This document shows, piece by piece, positions 36,731-45,760 of a DNA stretch of 64,000 nt. Position 1 is the stretch's first letter; the number at the start of each line of letters is the position of its first letter. The stretch is from positions 4,629,546-4,693,545 of the forward strand of contig NZ_CP036269.1 of the NCBI RefSeq assembly GCF_007744675.1, written 5' to 3'. The notes under the pieces were generated by a model that had not been told where the DNA came from, ran no database searches, and saw only the letters and a list, made by a program, of their open reading frames with translations. The stretch is from Gimesia alba (GTDB lineage: Bacteria > Planctomycetota > Planctomycetia > Planctomycetales > Planctomycetaceae). Made by a program: the position numbers and the translations under genes.

Positions 36731-37954
36731 TCAAAACGTGCCGGCCGGTTTCGATTTTTCCGCATCGTCGGAGGGGGGACTGGCAAGATTCAACACACCT
36801 CGGAATCCAACATCCGCAGGGGGCGTCCGCATATTTTCCGCAGACCGTTTCCAGACTTCCCAGGATTTTTGATTCCCACGCACCACCCGCATACTGGGAA
36901 CGACGGGTCGTTTGGGTCCCGTCCAGTCGCGCACTACTCCTGCATCTGAGAGAGACAGTGCAGCCTGATAGGCGTTGTCGGAGTACCAGTCATCACACCA
37001 TTCACGCGCGTTCCCCGCCATATCCAGCGCACCGTAGGGGCTTTGATCGCCGGGAAATGTCCCAACCGGATCGATTTGTCCCGGGTGGCGCGTTTTCTGC
37101 CACAACGCTCGCCCATTGCCCCAGGGATACTGAAAACCGCTTTCGCCTCGCGCCGCTTTTTCCCATTGCGCTTCGTGTGGCAATTGCTTCCCCATTGTAC
37201 GTGCATAATTCAAAGCGTCAGTATAAGAAACCCCCATTGCGGGAAAATTGGCAGGCTGACTGTCATTACCGGCGGGTTCAGGAATCTTGCCTTTTGCCGC
37301 AATCATTTCAGAACGCCAACGACGATATTGTTCGAGCGTGACTTCGTGCACATCGATATAAAACGCATTCTGATAGATCGTGAAATCCGGGCGGGTATTC
37401 TTTTCGCCGTTCTTCGTTCCCTGCACTGAGATCCCCGCAGGGACTAATACCATCTCGCTATAATCGCGTTCACAGCGAATCCGATTCGGAAACCCTTGTG
37501 AAGAATAGCCAGCCTCCTTGACTGCGGAAAATCCTTCGGGCAATTTGAAGGAGGGATCTGGTTTTGCCTGTTCCGTCTGTGTATCGTCTTTGACAACCGT
37601 AAATGTTGTTGAATTGATCCCCGGTTTTTCAGGCAACACCACTGCGACCTGCTCGGTCCCCTGCCCTGCGGCAGCTGTCTTTTTGATTTCGAAATTGTGA
37701 ATGTAATCTACAATTTCAAACATGTCTTCTGAATCGCCCACCACTTCTTGCGGTTTTGCTTTCGGCTTTTTCTTAGCTACAGATTTTGAGGGCTTCAATT
37801 TTGGCGCCTGCATTTTGGGAGCCGATCTGTTTTTCTGTGACTGCTTTGGCTGCTCCATAACAGCCCCACCCCCACCACAACCGACAGCCAGCAGCATAAC
37901 TGCTCCTATCAGACAGGGAATTGATCCTGCATTTTGTTTTCGATTTCGCATCAT
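36731..37954 (-). CDS. Lipoprotein with SUMF1/FGE-like domain, catalytic cysteines absent
   Basis: 407 residues from the ATG at 37954. A lipoprotein signal ends in AVGC (about residue 26). Then come a Lys/Pro-rich linker (PKLKPSKSVAKKKPKAKP), a short unassigned region, and a SUMF1-type domain (~150-390): MVLVPAGISVQGTKNGEKN, FYIDVHEVTLEQYRRW, NFPAMGVSYTDALNYARTMG, KQLPHEAQWEKAARG, PYGALDMAGNAREWCDDWY and GFRGVLNL. Genuine formylglycine-generating enzymes have two cysteines in the C-terminal RGGSW...R segment; the equivalent RVVRGNQKSWEVWKRSAEN has none. It is thus unlikely to activate sulfatases and probably binds a ligand or partner on the membrane. Confidence 0.88.
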   Translation of the reverse strand: MMRNRKQNAGSIPCLIGAVMLLAVGCGGGGAVMEQPKQSQKNRSAPKMQAPKLKPSKSVAKKKPKAKPQEVVGDSEDMFEIVDYIHNFEIKKTAAAGQGTEQVAVVLPEKPGINSTTFTVVKDDTQTEQAKPDPSFKLPEGFSAVKEAGYSSQGFPNRIRCERDYSEMVLVPAGISVQGTKNGEKNTRPDFTIYQNAFYIDVHEVTLEQYRRWRSEMIAAKGKIPEPAGNDSQPANFPAMGVSYTDALNYARTMGKQLPHEAQWEKAARGESGFQYPWGNGRALWQKTRHPGQIDPVGTFPGDQSPYGALDMAGNAREWCDDWYSDNAYQAALSLSDAGVVRDWTGPKRPVVPSMRVVRGNQKSWEVWKRSAENMRTPPADVGFRGVLNLASPPSDDAEKSKPAGTF

Positions 37955-38055
37955 CTTCAGCACCAAAATTTATCGAAGCATTTGAAAACAGACCTGAGCT
38001 ACAATCGATTTTAACATTCCTGCAACTGAATAACAGCCTTTTCAGGTAATTCTGA

Positions 38056-39393
38056 TCAGAATGATTCCTGAACGGATTCGACCAGCAGTTTCTCGAACTC
38101 CTGCATTTCAGCACACTGACGGGCAATCTCGGGATGCGCAAACACGCGCACCCGCTTCACAAAATCGTCAAACTGCTTCCGCGCCAGTGTATCCACGACG
38201 GGCGAGACGATATGCAACGGTTGATATCTAGCTTCGCGCGCCGAATAAATTTCGACATCAAATTCCACCTCGCGATGTGTAGGCGGTGCATCGATCAGAA
38301 TATCGGTCGACTCTACCTTTTGATTCAAACGCTGTGCAATTCGTTGCGCCAGATTCTCGCTCCACTTAACGAGCGAAGAGACCGGCTGATGGGCGATCAA
38401 CTCAAACACATCAGCCGATTCATAAAAACTGAATTCAGCGACACGCTTATACAATAATCGTTTTGTACTGAAGATACCTTCAACCAATCGTTCGCACGCC
38501 GTCCCTTTTGCCTGTTTACGTAAGACAGCAATGGAGTCTGCTTCTGTCAACTGAAAATATTCCGTCAGATCCAGCTTGGGATACAGATGAAAAAAGGCGC
38601 GGGCAAACATCGTACTGGCAGAACGCACCGCATGATGCCAATAGACTTCGCTGAACATGACATACCGGGCAAACACCATCAATTCAGCCGCGGTTTTTCC
38701 TTTCGAACCAATCGCCAGTCCATCGCCGGCTTCGTTGACCATCAGTGAATGGATCAGTCGATTCTTATCAAAATTGCGGCCGTAAGGCACACCGGCGTGC
38801 AGGCTGTCTCGATCCAGGTAGTCCATTTTATCAATGTCAATGGGCCCGGATAAAATCGATCGCACCAGTCGCATCTCTGTCGTATCCGATTTCGGAACTA
38901 AGATATCCAGAACCTCTTCCGGCTCAATGCCCCATTCCGACTTCAAGATGCCTGCCAGCTCATGCCCTTCTGACAGAAATTCCCGTGCGAACAGCTCGTG
39001 CCGGGGGATGCCTTCCAGAGACATATCTTCAATCAAATGACAGAACGCCCAGTGACCAATATCGTGTAATAACGCCGCGGCAATCAGCACCTCCGCAGTA
39101 TGCACATCGATAATCGCAGCAAATCGGGCATCTTTTCCCAACTGCCACAGATACTGCAACGCATTATGGTAAACGCCTAACGCGTGCTCGAACCGGGTAT
39201 GAGTTGCCCCAGGATACACCAGCGCCGTAAACCCCAGCTGAGTAATCTGCGACAACCTGCGAAACTCAGCCGTATCCACCAGCGCACGCACACGCTTCGT
39301 AAAGGGAACATCCTGTTGATAAGGAATGCGAACCAAACCGCTACCAGACTGTAAATTGGAAAGCTCAGGTATCTCGACATAGGGATGGTTCAT
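38056..39393 (-). CDS. HD-domain phosphohydrolase, dNTPase-like
   Basis: 445 residues, soluble. The HD domain begins with HTRFEHALGVYH (first metal His, ~residue 59) and LLHDIGHWAFCHLIED (HD pair, ~112-125), followed by GPIDIDKMDYLDRDSLHAGVPYG, whose Asp-rich signature is typical of the SAMHD1/dGTPase-like HD group. The C-terminal half is helical with a mixed domain. Members hydrolyse dNTPs to deoxynucleoside and triphosphate, although many bacterial ones are untested. It lies 37 bases downstream of a nucleoside 2-deoxyribosyltransferase gene in the same direction, which supports a role in deoxynucleotide metabolism. Confidence 0.88.
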   Translation of the reverse strand: MNHPYVEIPELSNLQSGSGLVRIPYQQDVPFTKRVRALVDTAEFRRLSQITQLGFTALVYPGATHTRFEHALGVYHNALQYLWQLGKDARFAAIIDVHTAEVLIAAALLHDIGHWAFCHLIEDMSLEGIPRHELFAREFLSEGHELAGILKSEWGIEPEEVLDILVPKSDTTEMRLVRSILSGPIDIDKMDYLDRDSLHAGVPYGRNFDKNRLIHSLMVNEAGDGLAIGSKGKTAAELMVFARYVMFSEVYWHHAVRSASTMFARAFFHLYPKLDLTEYFQLTEADSIAVLRKQAKGTACERLVEGIFSTKRLLYKRVAEFSFYESADVFELIAHQPVSSLVKWSENLAQRIAQRLNQKVESTDILIDAPPTHREVEFDVEIYSAREARYQPLHIVSPVVDTLARKQFDDFVKRVRVFAHPEIARQCAEMQEFEKLLVESVQESF

Positions 39394-39430
39394 AAAGCAT
39401 CAATCAGTTTTTGATTTACATATTCACGGA

Positions 39431-40093
39431 TCAGGCCAGCAGTGTCGAGCGATCATTGGGAGAAAACAGCTCCTCTACGACCGTTGCAATCATCTCGTTA
39501 TCTTCCTGTGCGCCCTCGGAACACATCGCATCCCACAATACGCGCCCCGCTTGGACAGCCCGTTGCACCTTCGCTGGTAACAGTGTGCTTTGAACCGAAG
39601 GCCGCAGACCTTGATTCTGAATTGCCTCTGACAATACATTGGGAATCAAGTCGATTTGATCAACGGATTCAAATTCTACCATTCCCACCAGAAGCGGATT
39701 CACGCGTCCCTGAATCAGAGAACGGACATCATCCTGATACGCGATCAACGGTTTTCCCAGAATCCAGGCCATGGCTGCTTCTGAAACCGCACCTTCATCG
39801 GGCGTCCGGCCGTTCAGATTCCAGACCATCGCTTCGCATTCTTCAACAAGCTGATACACATCCAGCGCAAAAATGGCTTCATGCAAAAACTGAGCCGCCG
39901 TCGGTGTATCCCAGTTCCGTTCTACCAGAACATCCAGCACCAGGCGAAACTCCATGCCATCCCGATGAGGTAAATAGACTTGATATCCGGTTTGGGTTAA
40001 CTGATCGGCAATCGCCGTCATTTCTTCGCGTTCAGATCGATTAAATAATGGGCCCGCACAGTAAACGCGTATCTGCTCATCAGAATGTTTCAT
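39431..40093 (-). CDS. Nucleoside 2-deoxyribosyltransferase family protein
   Basis: 220 residues from the ATG at 40093 (MKHSDEQIRVYCAGPLF); the frame is open 13 codons further without family support. The Rossmann-like start RVYCAGPLFNRSEREEM and LPHRDG bind the nucleobase, and NGRTPDEGAVSEAAMAWILG carries the DEG...E motif containing the catalytic Glu nucleophile of the family; GKPLIAYQDD follows. These enzymes move deoxyribose between bases or hydrolyse deoxynucleosides or dNMPs. The pairing with a dNTPase-like HD gene suggests salvage or pool control. Confidence 0.85.
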   Translation of the reverse strand: MKHSDEQIRVYCAGPLFNRSEREEMTAIADQLTQTGYQVYLPHRDGMEFRLVLDVLVERNWDTPTAAQFLHEAIFALDVYQLVEECEAMVWNLNGRTPDEGAVSEAAMAWILGKPLIAYQDDVRSLIQGRVNPLLVGMVEFESVDQIDLIPNVLSEAIQNQGLRPSVQSTLLPAKVQRAVQAGRVLWDAMCSEGAQEDNEMIATVVEELFSPNDRSTLLA

Positions 40094-40297
40094 GGTCAAA
40101 CCTGTAATGCTTCCTTGCTGAAAGAAAACCATTTAGAATATTAATTGAGATGGGATCCTGCGAGATATTGTAGCAATACGCCAATATTTTTCACCCAAAC
40201 CAGATTCTTTTCAGCTTTCTTCTCTAAAATTCGTAATCTGAATCGCCTATCTTGTCACAAGATTATCGCATGTGTACCTGAATCCAGACCAATATTT

Positions 40298-42412
40298 ATG
40301 AATCAAAATACGACAGCCTCATCCCAATTTGACAGCCGCCGTTTCACCTACGGACTACTCTGCATTCTACTGGGAAGTGGTACGGTCACTCTGGCAGTAC
40401 AATCCATTTTCAGCAATCTGGACATCGCCACCTTATACGTCAGTTCCGATTTATGGCAAAGTCTCATCCAGGACTGGTCCGGCCAGATCGAACCGGCAAC
40501 GCGATCCGCCATCATTCCCTTTTTCCCCCTGATGGGTTATCTGATGATCGCTGCCCTGGGTACTTGGGCCGGCGGTGCTTTTTTGATTTCTAAAACACAA
40601 CGCCGTTCCTATAGCTCCGCGTTAACGGAGTGGGGCTGGAACGGATACCGCTGGTGGCTGCTGCCCGGTGCCTGGGAAATTTTTCGCGTGGCTGCCTTCA
40701 TTCTTGGTTGGACCAGTATCGAAAGTCTGCTGCTGGCAACATCTCAATTCTGGTTTTCCGTAGCCATCGCAGTCTGGATCGCCGCCTTTGCCGCATTACT
40801 CTTCCCCGTTTCCCCGTTGGATTCCGAACTGAAAACGGAAGCCGTAAATGAAACTCGTAAAATCGTGATTCCTTTCTCTGCCTGGTTGATGATGGGGCTG
40901 TTTGTGACCATATTCACGTTCATGAACTGGCGATTGTATGAAGGCTTGCTGCTACCCCACGGCGATTCTGCCATGTATGAAGAACACCTCTGGAATGTGT
41001 CGCACGGAAAAGGTTTTCGCAGCTATCTGGATCAAGGTCTCTTCTGGGGAGAACACATTCAGTTCATCCACCTGTTCTTACTGCCGCTATATCTGATCAG
41101 GCCTTCTCACTTAATGCTGGAATTATGTGAAACACTGGCACTGGCCGTTGGTGCGATTCCCCTGTATCGCATGGCCGTACGTCATAGCCGTTCGGCGCTC
41201 GTCGGCAAAACTATCGTAGCCGCTTATTTATGCTATTTTCCGCTGCAGTTTCTTGACATCGCCATTGACCTGAAAACGTTTCGCCCGATTTCGTTCGGGG
41301 TCCCCCTGCTGCTGTTTGCACTGGAAGCGATCGAAATGAAACGCTGGAAGACAACAGTCGTTCTCCTATTACTTACATTGACCGCCAAAGAAGACTACGC
41401 CATCATGCTCGGCCCGCTGGGGCTTTGGATTGCCTGGCAGCAATGGCGCACGCGAAAACAGGAAAGTGCCACAGCCAAACCGAATTTACTGAAAACAGTC
41501 GCTCCGGGTGTCGGCCTTTCCCTGTTTGCGGTGGTCTATCTGGCATTCGTCGTGAAAGTCGCCATTCCCTGGTTTCGTAGCGGCGAACAGGTGCATTACG
41601 TTGGCTACTTTCAAAAATTCGGAAACTCACTTGGTGAAGTCGTCCAGAATATTTTATTCAACCCGGCACTGCTGTTGGGGGAACTGTTCCGCCCCGATAC
41701 CTTTATTTATGCTCTAGCGCTGCTTGTCCCCTTAGGCTTCCTGCCTCTGTTTTCGCCAAGCCGTTTATTGGTGGCGACACCGATTTTCGGTTTGCTTTGT
41801 CTTAATGAACTGGCCCACGATCCCCGCCATCACTTCCATGCACCGATTGTCCCCATTCTCTGCTGGGCGGCAGCATTCGGCGCTGGGAATATCCCCGCTT
41901 TTATTGACCGCTGGAAATGGAAAATCAAATCAACAACAGCACAAACGTTTGCCACACATTTTCTCTGGTCCTCAGCCATCGCCACAGGCATCTTTTTCAG
42001 CTTGGGACCATTGGGCCTGGTTTTCTGGGACTCCGGTTCATCCTGGTATTGGCAGCGGCTGTATGTCCCCGGCGAACGAGCCAGACAATTTGAGAAAGTG
42101 GCGTCACAGATACCACCTGACAGCAAGGTCGCATCAACCGATTTCGTCCATCCTCGCTTCACGCACCATGCACGCTCTTACGATTACAGTAACTACAAAC
42201 GCAAAGTCAACGAGTACCAGTCGGGAGTCCCCGCTGATACCGACTATATCGTGATTGACACACAGCACCCTTACAGCGAAATCAAAACCCCGGATCAGAT
42301 TCCCGAATATCATGATCACCCCGATCAGTGGGAGTTGATTCCAGATCAGACAAACGGTTATTTCATTATCCTGAAACGTAAATCGGCACCAGGATCCGAC
42401 TCGAAGGATTGA
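40298..42412 (+). CDS. DUF2079 multispanning membrane protein
   Basis: 704 residues from the ATG at 40298 (MNQNTTASSQFD); the frame is open 51 codons upstream, but that part is rich in rare-looking residues and is probably untranslated. About 12-14 hydrophobic segments are visible. The family signature appears after TM5: LPHGDSAMYEEHLWNVSHGKGF, then GEHIQFIHLFLLPLYLI, matching DUF2079, a family related to GT-C-type glycosyltransferases and mannosyltransferases. The acidic residues in the first loop (GDSAMYEE) occupy the position of the catalytic loop. The C-terminal ~110 residues are extracytoplasmic. Enzyme activity is not established. Confidence 0.85.
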   Translation: MNQNTTASSQFDSRRFTYGLLCILLGSGTVTLAVQSIFSNLDIATLYVSSDLWQSLIQDWSGQIEPATRSAIIPFFPLMGYLMIAALGTWAGGAFLISKTQRRSYSSALTEWGWNGYRWWLLPGAWEIFRVAAFILGWTSIESLLLATSQFWFSVAIAVWIAAFAALLFPVSPLDSELKTEAVNETRKIVIPFSAWLMMGLFVTIFTFMNWRLYEGLLLPHGDSAMYEEHLWNVSHGKGFRSYLDQGLFWGEHIQFIHLFLLPLYLIRPSHLMLELCETLALAVGAIPLYRMAVRHSRSALVGKTIVAAYLCYFPLQFLDIAIDLKTFRPISFGVPLLLFALEAIEMKRWKTTVVLLLLTLTAKEDYAIMLGPLGLWIAWQQWRTRKQESATAKPNLLKTVAPGVGLSLFAVVYLAFVVKVAIPWFRSGEQVHYVGYFQKFGNSLGEVVQNILFNPALLLGELFRPDTFIYALALLVPLGFLPLFSPSRLLVATPIFGLLCLNELAHDPRHHFHAPIVPILCWAAAFGAGNIPAFIDRWKWKIKSTTAQTFATHFLWSSAIATGIFFSLGPLGLVFWDSGSSWYWQRLYVPGERARQFEKVASQIPPDSKVASTDFVHPRFTHHARSYDYSNYKRKVNEYQSGVPADTDYIVIDTQHPYSEIKTPDQIPEYHDHPDQWELIPDQTNGYFIILKRKSAPGSDSKD

Positions 42413-42805
42413 GAGAACAGTAAAGTCAGCCTGATTTTTCTCCAACACGGGGCTTCTCTTTCCGCAGGCAATGGTAATAATAAAAGGTACGCCCAACCGC
42501 CGGTATTCCATTCTGGCAAAGGAGACGCAATTGTGCGTTCGCCAATCTGAGCAAGTTACCCCCGCCAAACCCTCTGCGAAATTGTGAAAATCAGCCTCAT
42601 TTCCCAGAGTTTTTTGAAGAATTCACCGACTAGCCCCCCCGTTTCCAGTGACTTGTGAAGAATGTCCAGCTAAGGTATGCGGCAAGTGGAATGTCGGTTT
42701 TTTCCAGAGACAGACAGAGCTCTTCGGCCTGCAGTTTGAGGAAGCACATACAGAAACTTGTTTAGTCACAGAAAGTTAAAGTCCGGTCGGACACGAGATT
42801 GAAAC
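42413..42805. other. Intergenic region upstream of ettA
   Basis: About 390 bases. No gene. The only structure noted is a short dyad GTCCG-GT-CGGAC at 42781-42792, 13 bases before the ettA ATG, which could lie in the mRNA leader. Confidence 0.45.
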
Positions 42806-44479
42806 ATGGCACAACAATATATCATGCAACTGGAAGGCGTCACTAAAGTCTATGAACAGAAGGAGATTCTGAAAGACATTTGGCTTTCGTTTTTCCCCGG
42901 TGCCAAAATCGGGGTTTTGGGGGCTAATGGTGCTGGTAAAAGTACACTCCTGAAAATCATGTCAGGGGAAGATACCAACTTTTCCGGTGAAGCCCGCCCC
43001 GCCAAAAATATTAAAATCGGTTACTTCAAGCAGGAACCGGATTTGGACCCCAATCAGACGGTTGATGAATGTATCTCGGAAGCGGTTGCAGAATCCCAGG
43101 CGATTCTCGATCGCTACAACGAAGTCAACATGCTGTTCGCCGACGATCCTTCTCCGGAAGAAATGGAAAAGTTAATCGAAGAACAGGCAACCCTGCAGGA
43201 CCAGATTGACGCCGCCAATCTCTGGGAGCTCGACCGGACATTAGAGATTGCCATGGATGCGATGCGAGTTCCGCCTGGCGATTCAATTATCGGCAGCCTG
43301 TCCGGTGGCGAGCAACGTCGCGTGGCACTCTGTAAAATCCTGCTGCAAAACCCCGACCTGCTGCTACTCGACGAACCGACCAACCATCTCGATGCAGAAT
43401 CGGTTGCCTGGCTGGAGCGGTATCTGCATAGCTTCACTGGCACGGTTGTCGCGATCACCCACGATCGCTACTTCCTGGATAACGTCGCTGGCTGGATTCT
43501 GGAACTGGAACGAGGCAGAGGCCTTCCCTTCGAAGGAAATTATTCCTCGTGGCTCGAACAGAAACAGTCGCGTCTGGCAGTGGAAGAAAAACAGGAATCC
43601 AAGCGTCAGAAATTCCTCAAGCGGGAACTGGAATGGGTTCGCATGTCACCCAAAGCTCAGGCTTCCAAAAACAAAGCCCGTATCCAGCGTTATGAAGAAT
43701 TGGCTGCCGAAGAATACGAAAAGCAATCTGACGCATCCGACATTCAAATTCCGATTTCCCGACCGCTTGGTAGCCGGGTTCTCGTGGCCGAAAATGTCAC
43801 CAAAGGTTTCGGCGACAAACTGTTGTTCGAAAACTTCACTTTCGAATTGCCCCGTGGTGGAATTGTGGGAGTCATCGGCCCGAATGGTGCCGGAAAGACC
43901 ACGCTCTTCAAAATGATCATGGGGCTGGAGAAACCGGATAGTGGAACATTGGAACTGGGCGATACGGTTGAACTTTCCTATGTTGACCAGAGCCGGGATG
44001 CCTTGAATCCGAAGAAAACCGTTTACGAAGAGATTTCACAAGGACACGAACACCTGGTCGTTGGTAAGTCCAGTATCCACGCACGAACGTATGTCGGTCG
44101 GTTTAATTTTAAAGGCCCTGATCAGCAGAAGCTGGTAGGAGAACTTTCCGGCGGTGAGCGAAATCGCGTGCACATGGCAAAGCTCCTGCGTTCCGGCGGT
44201 AACCTGTTATTGCTGGACGAACCGACAAACGACCTGGATGTCGAAACCCTGCGTTCACTGGAAGAAGGACTGGAGCATTACAGTGGTTGTGCTCTGGTCG
44301 TCAGCCACGACCGCTGGTTCCTCGATCGCCTGGCGACACATATCATCGCTTTCGAAGGCGACAGTAAGGTCCGCTGGTTCGAAGGCAACTACAAAATGTA
44401 CGAAGCCAAACGCCATGAGGAACTCGGTAAAGATGCCGACTCGCCTCATCGAATTCAGTTCAAGCCACTTTCGCGCTAA
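42806..44479 (+). CDS. ettA: Energy-dependent translational throttle protein EttA (ABC-F)
   Basis: 557 residues, the usual length. Two ABC domains without membrane spans: Walker [10 protein letters not shown], signature LSGGEQRR and Walker [13 protein letters not shown] in the first; [17 protein letters not shown] and [12 protein letters not shown] in the second. The arm insert with [18 protein letters not shown] helices (~95-150) and the charged P-site linker (~250-310, [20 protein letters not shown]) are those of EttA. It binds the ribosomal E site and gates the first elongation step according to ATP/ADP. Single gene, followed by a strong terminator shared with a convergent gene. Confidence 0.96.
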   Translation: MAQQYIMQLEGVTKVYEQKEILKDIWLSFFPGAKIGVLGANGAGKSTLLKIMSGEDTNFSGEARPAKNIKIGYFKQEPDLDPNQTVDECISEAVAESQAILDRYNEVNMLFADDPSPEEMEKLIEEQATLQDQIDAANLWELDRTLEIAMDAMRVPPGDSIIGSLSGGEQRRVALCKILLQNPDLLLLDEPTNHLDAESVAWLERYLHSFTGTVVAITHDRYFLDNVAGWILELERGRGLPFEGNYSSWLEQKQSRLAVEEKQESKRQKFLKRELEWVRMSPKAQASKNKARIQRYEELAAEEYEKQSDASDIQIPISRPLGSRVLVAENVTKGFGDKLLFENFTFELPRGGIVGVIGPNGAGKTTLFKMIMGLEKPDSGTLELGDTVELSYVDQSRDALNPKKTVYEEISQGHEHLVVGKSSIHARTYVGRFNFKGPDQQKLVGELSGGERNRVHMAKLLRSGGNLLLLDEPTNDLDVETLRSLEEGLEHYSGCALVVSHDRWFLDRLATHIIAFEGDSKVRWFEGNYKMYEAKRHEELGKDADSPHRIQFKPLSR

Positions 44480-44507
44480 CTGCTAAAAAGCTTTATTCAA
44501 GCCACCC

Positions 44508-44545
44508 AGGAGTATTCCCCACAAAGAATACTCCTGTTTTTATTT
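44508..44545 (+). terminator. Rho-independent terminator after ettA
   Basis: AGGAGTATTC (44508-44517) and GAATACTCCT (44526-44535) form a perfect 10-base stem with an 8-base loop, followed by GTTTTTATTT. It lies 29 bases past the ettA stop and abuts the stop codon of the convergent minus-strand gene. Confidence 0.9.
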
Positions 44546-45395
44546 AGCGACGATTTCCTCTGACTCGACTTAAAGTGGAACTCGCATCGAATTCGGTTTT
44601 TGATTTCGAGATCTGCTGAACCTCCGGCTTTCTATTCGATTCAATCCGAGCCAACTCAACAACTTTTTGGGCAGATATTAATTGGGCTTTTGAGAAATAA
44701 GGCACACCTCCACCGATGTGGCGGTTCTTCTTTTTATTGGCCAACTCCTGCCAATCCATATGGCTGCCCAGATGCCAGGCGATAGCCTGCATCATTTCCA
44801 AATCATCTCTGCGGGGATTAAATTTCTTCAGCAACAATACCAGCGCCTTATCTTTGACCTTGGTTTCAATGGGCCTTAACTCATAAGTCTTCAGACTGGA
44901 AGGACAAGGCTTTCCATGCTCCAGACAGACCGACCGTAATTGCAGGCGAACTGTTTTTTCTGGAGGAATAGTAAACAGCCCCTGGAAGTCAAAATTCTGA
45001 TTATTCCCCACTGGTGACAAATTGCCTCCCACCGCCTGACTATCGCCGGTCTGTGCTTGCTGATTCCCTTGCAGCCCCTGCAAGAGCCCATTCCCCTGAT
45101 CGACCTGAGCCAGAATATGCACTGATGAAACGGCCGACGGAACTTTCACAGTCAGCGGTTCTGTTGTCTGATTGGTGATGAAGACCGACGAGCTATAAGC
45201 ACTCTTGGGAAAGACTCTGGCAGAAAGTGTTTTCTGCTGGATCCCCTCAAACAGACTTACCTGAGGTACATCCGGCTTCAAAGTTAAGGTTGTGATCACA
45301 CTCTTTTTAGGAGTCCCATTTACTGGTTCAATCGAAGTTCCTCCGATGAGTAACACGATTCCCAGAATTGACAGCAACTGTATTCGTTTGGTCAT
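44544..45395 (-). CDS. Exported protein of unknown function
   Basis: 283 residues; GGAGTGG lies 5 bases before the ATG. A signal peptide (1-27, ILGIVLLIGGTSIEPVNG) is followed by a beta-rich domain (~30-95: SARVFPKSAYSSSVFITNQ, EPLTVKVPSAVSSVHIL), a Gln/Asn/Gly-rich segment (~100-135, LQGLQGNQQAQTG), a second beta region (TIPPEKTVRLQLRSVCLEHG) with two Cys that could form a disulfide (CLEHGKPC), and a helical C-terminus. I do not recognise the family. The layout suggests a periplasmic or surface structural protein. Confidence 0.75.
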   Translation of the reverse strand: MTKRIQLLSILGIVLLIGGTSIEPVNGTPKKSVITTLTLKPDVPQVSLFEGIQQKTLSARVFPKSAYSSSVFITNQTTEPLTVKVPSAVSSVHILAQVDQGNGLLQGLQGNQQAQTGDSQAVGGNLSPVGNNQNFDFQGLFTIPPEKTVRLQLRSVCLEHGKPCPSSLKTYELRPIETKVKDKALVLLLKKFNPRRDDLEMMQAIAWHLGSHMDWQELANKKKNRHIGGGVPYFSKAQLISAQKVVELARIESNRKPEVQQISKSKTEFDASSTLSRVRGNRR

Positions 45396-45760
45396 TTTCC
45401 ACTCCTGTCTACCAGATTTACCAGGTCATACTCGTAGTGATTTGAAAATACTGCTTTCACTGCCAGCACCAATCCAGCAGGCATATGTACAAGTCCTACA
45501 CGCAATAAAAATGTGCAGGTACATCAGCGCATTAAAATATGATTGCTTCTTTGAGCGCGGCTTCAAATCTGACAGGTCAACTGAACGACGATCACTTTAC
45601 AGAACTTTGAAAGTCTGTGATATTGAGCAAAATTATTGAAAGACAAAAGAATGGATTCTATTAAAGATATGTTGCTCTATTTTTAACAATAACAATCTGG
45701 TTTGAAGATTTCAAATTTTTTTTCATAAATATTATTTCATTACTCTCTGGAACACATCTT
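45396..45760. other. Intergenic region upstream of the Gfo/Idh/MocA gene
   Basis: About 365 AT-rich bases between divergent genes, so promoters for both are expected here. An imperfect dyad with ATGTAC and GTACAT ends lies around 45484-45523. No gene seen. Confidence 0.4.

Noticed and set aside
36731..37954. Annotating the SUMF1-like protein as the activator of the sulfatase at 12-13.4 kb
   Set aside because: The C-terminal cysteines needed for formylglycine formation are absent, and the two genes are 23 kb apart.
42781..42792. GTCCG-GT-CGGAC dyad just before ettA as a regulatory hairpin
   Set aside because: A 2-base loop cannot close a stable RNA hairpin of this stem; possible protein site, but unsupported.
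45292..45639. Plus-strand frame of 115 codons spanning the start of the secreted unknown gene and the intergenic region
   Set aside because: It is mostly antisense to a gene with a clear signal peptide and has no features of its own.
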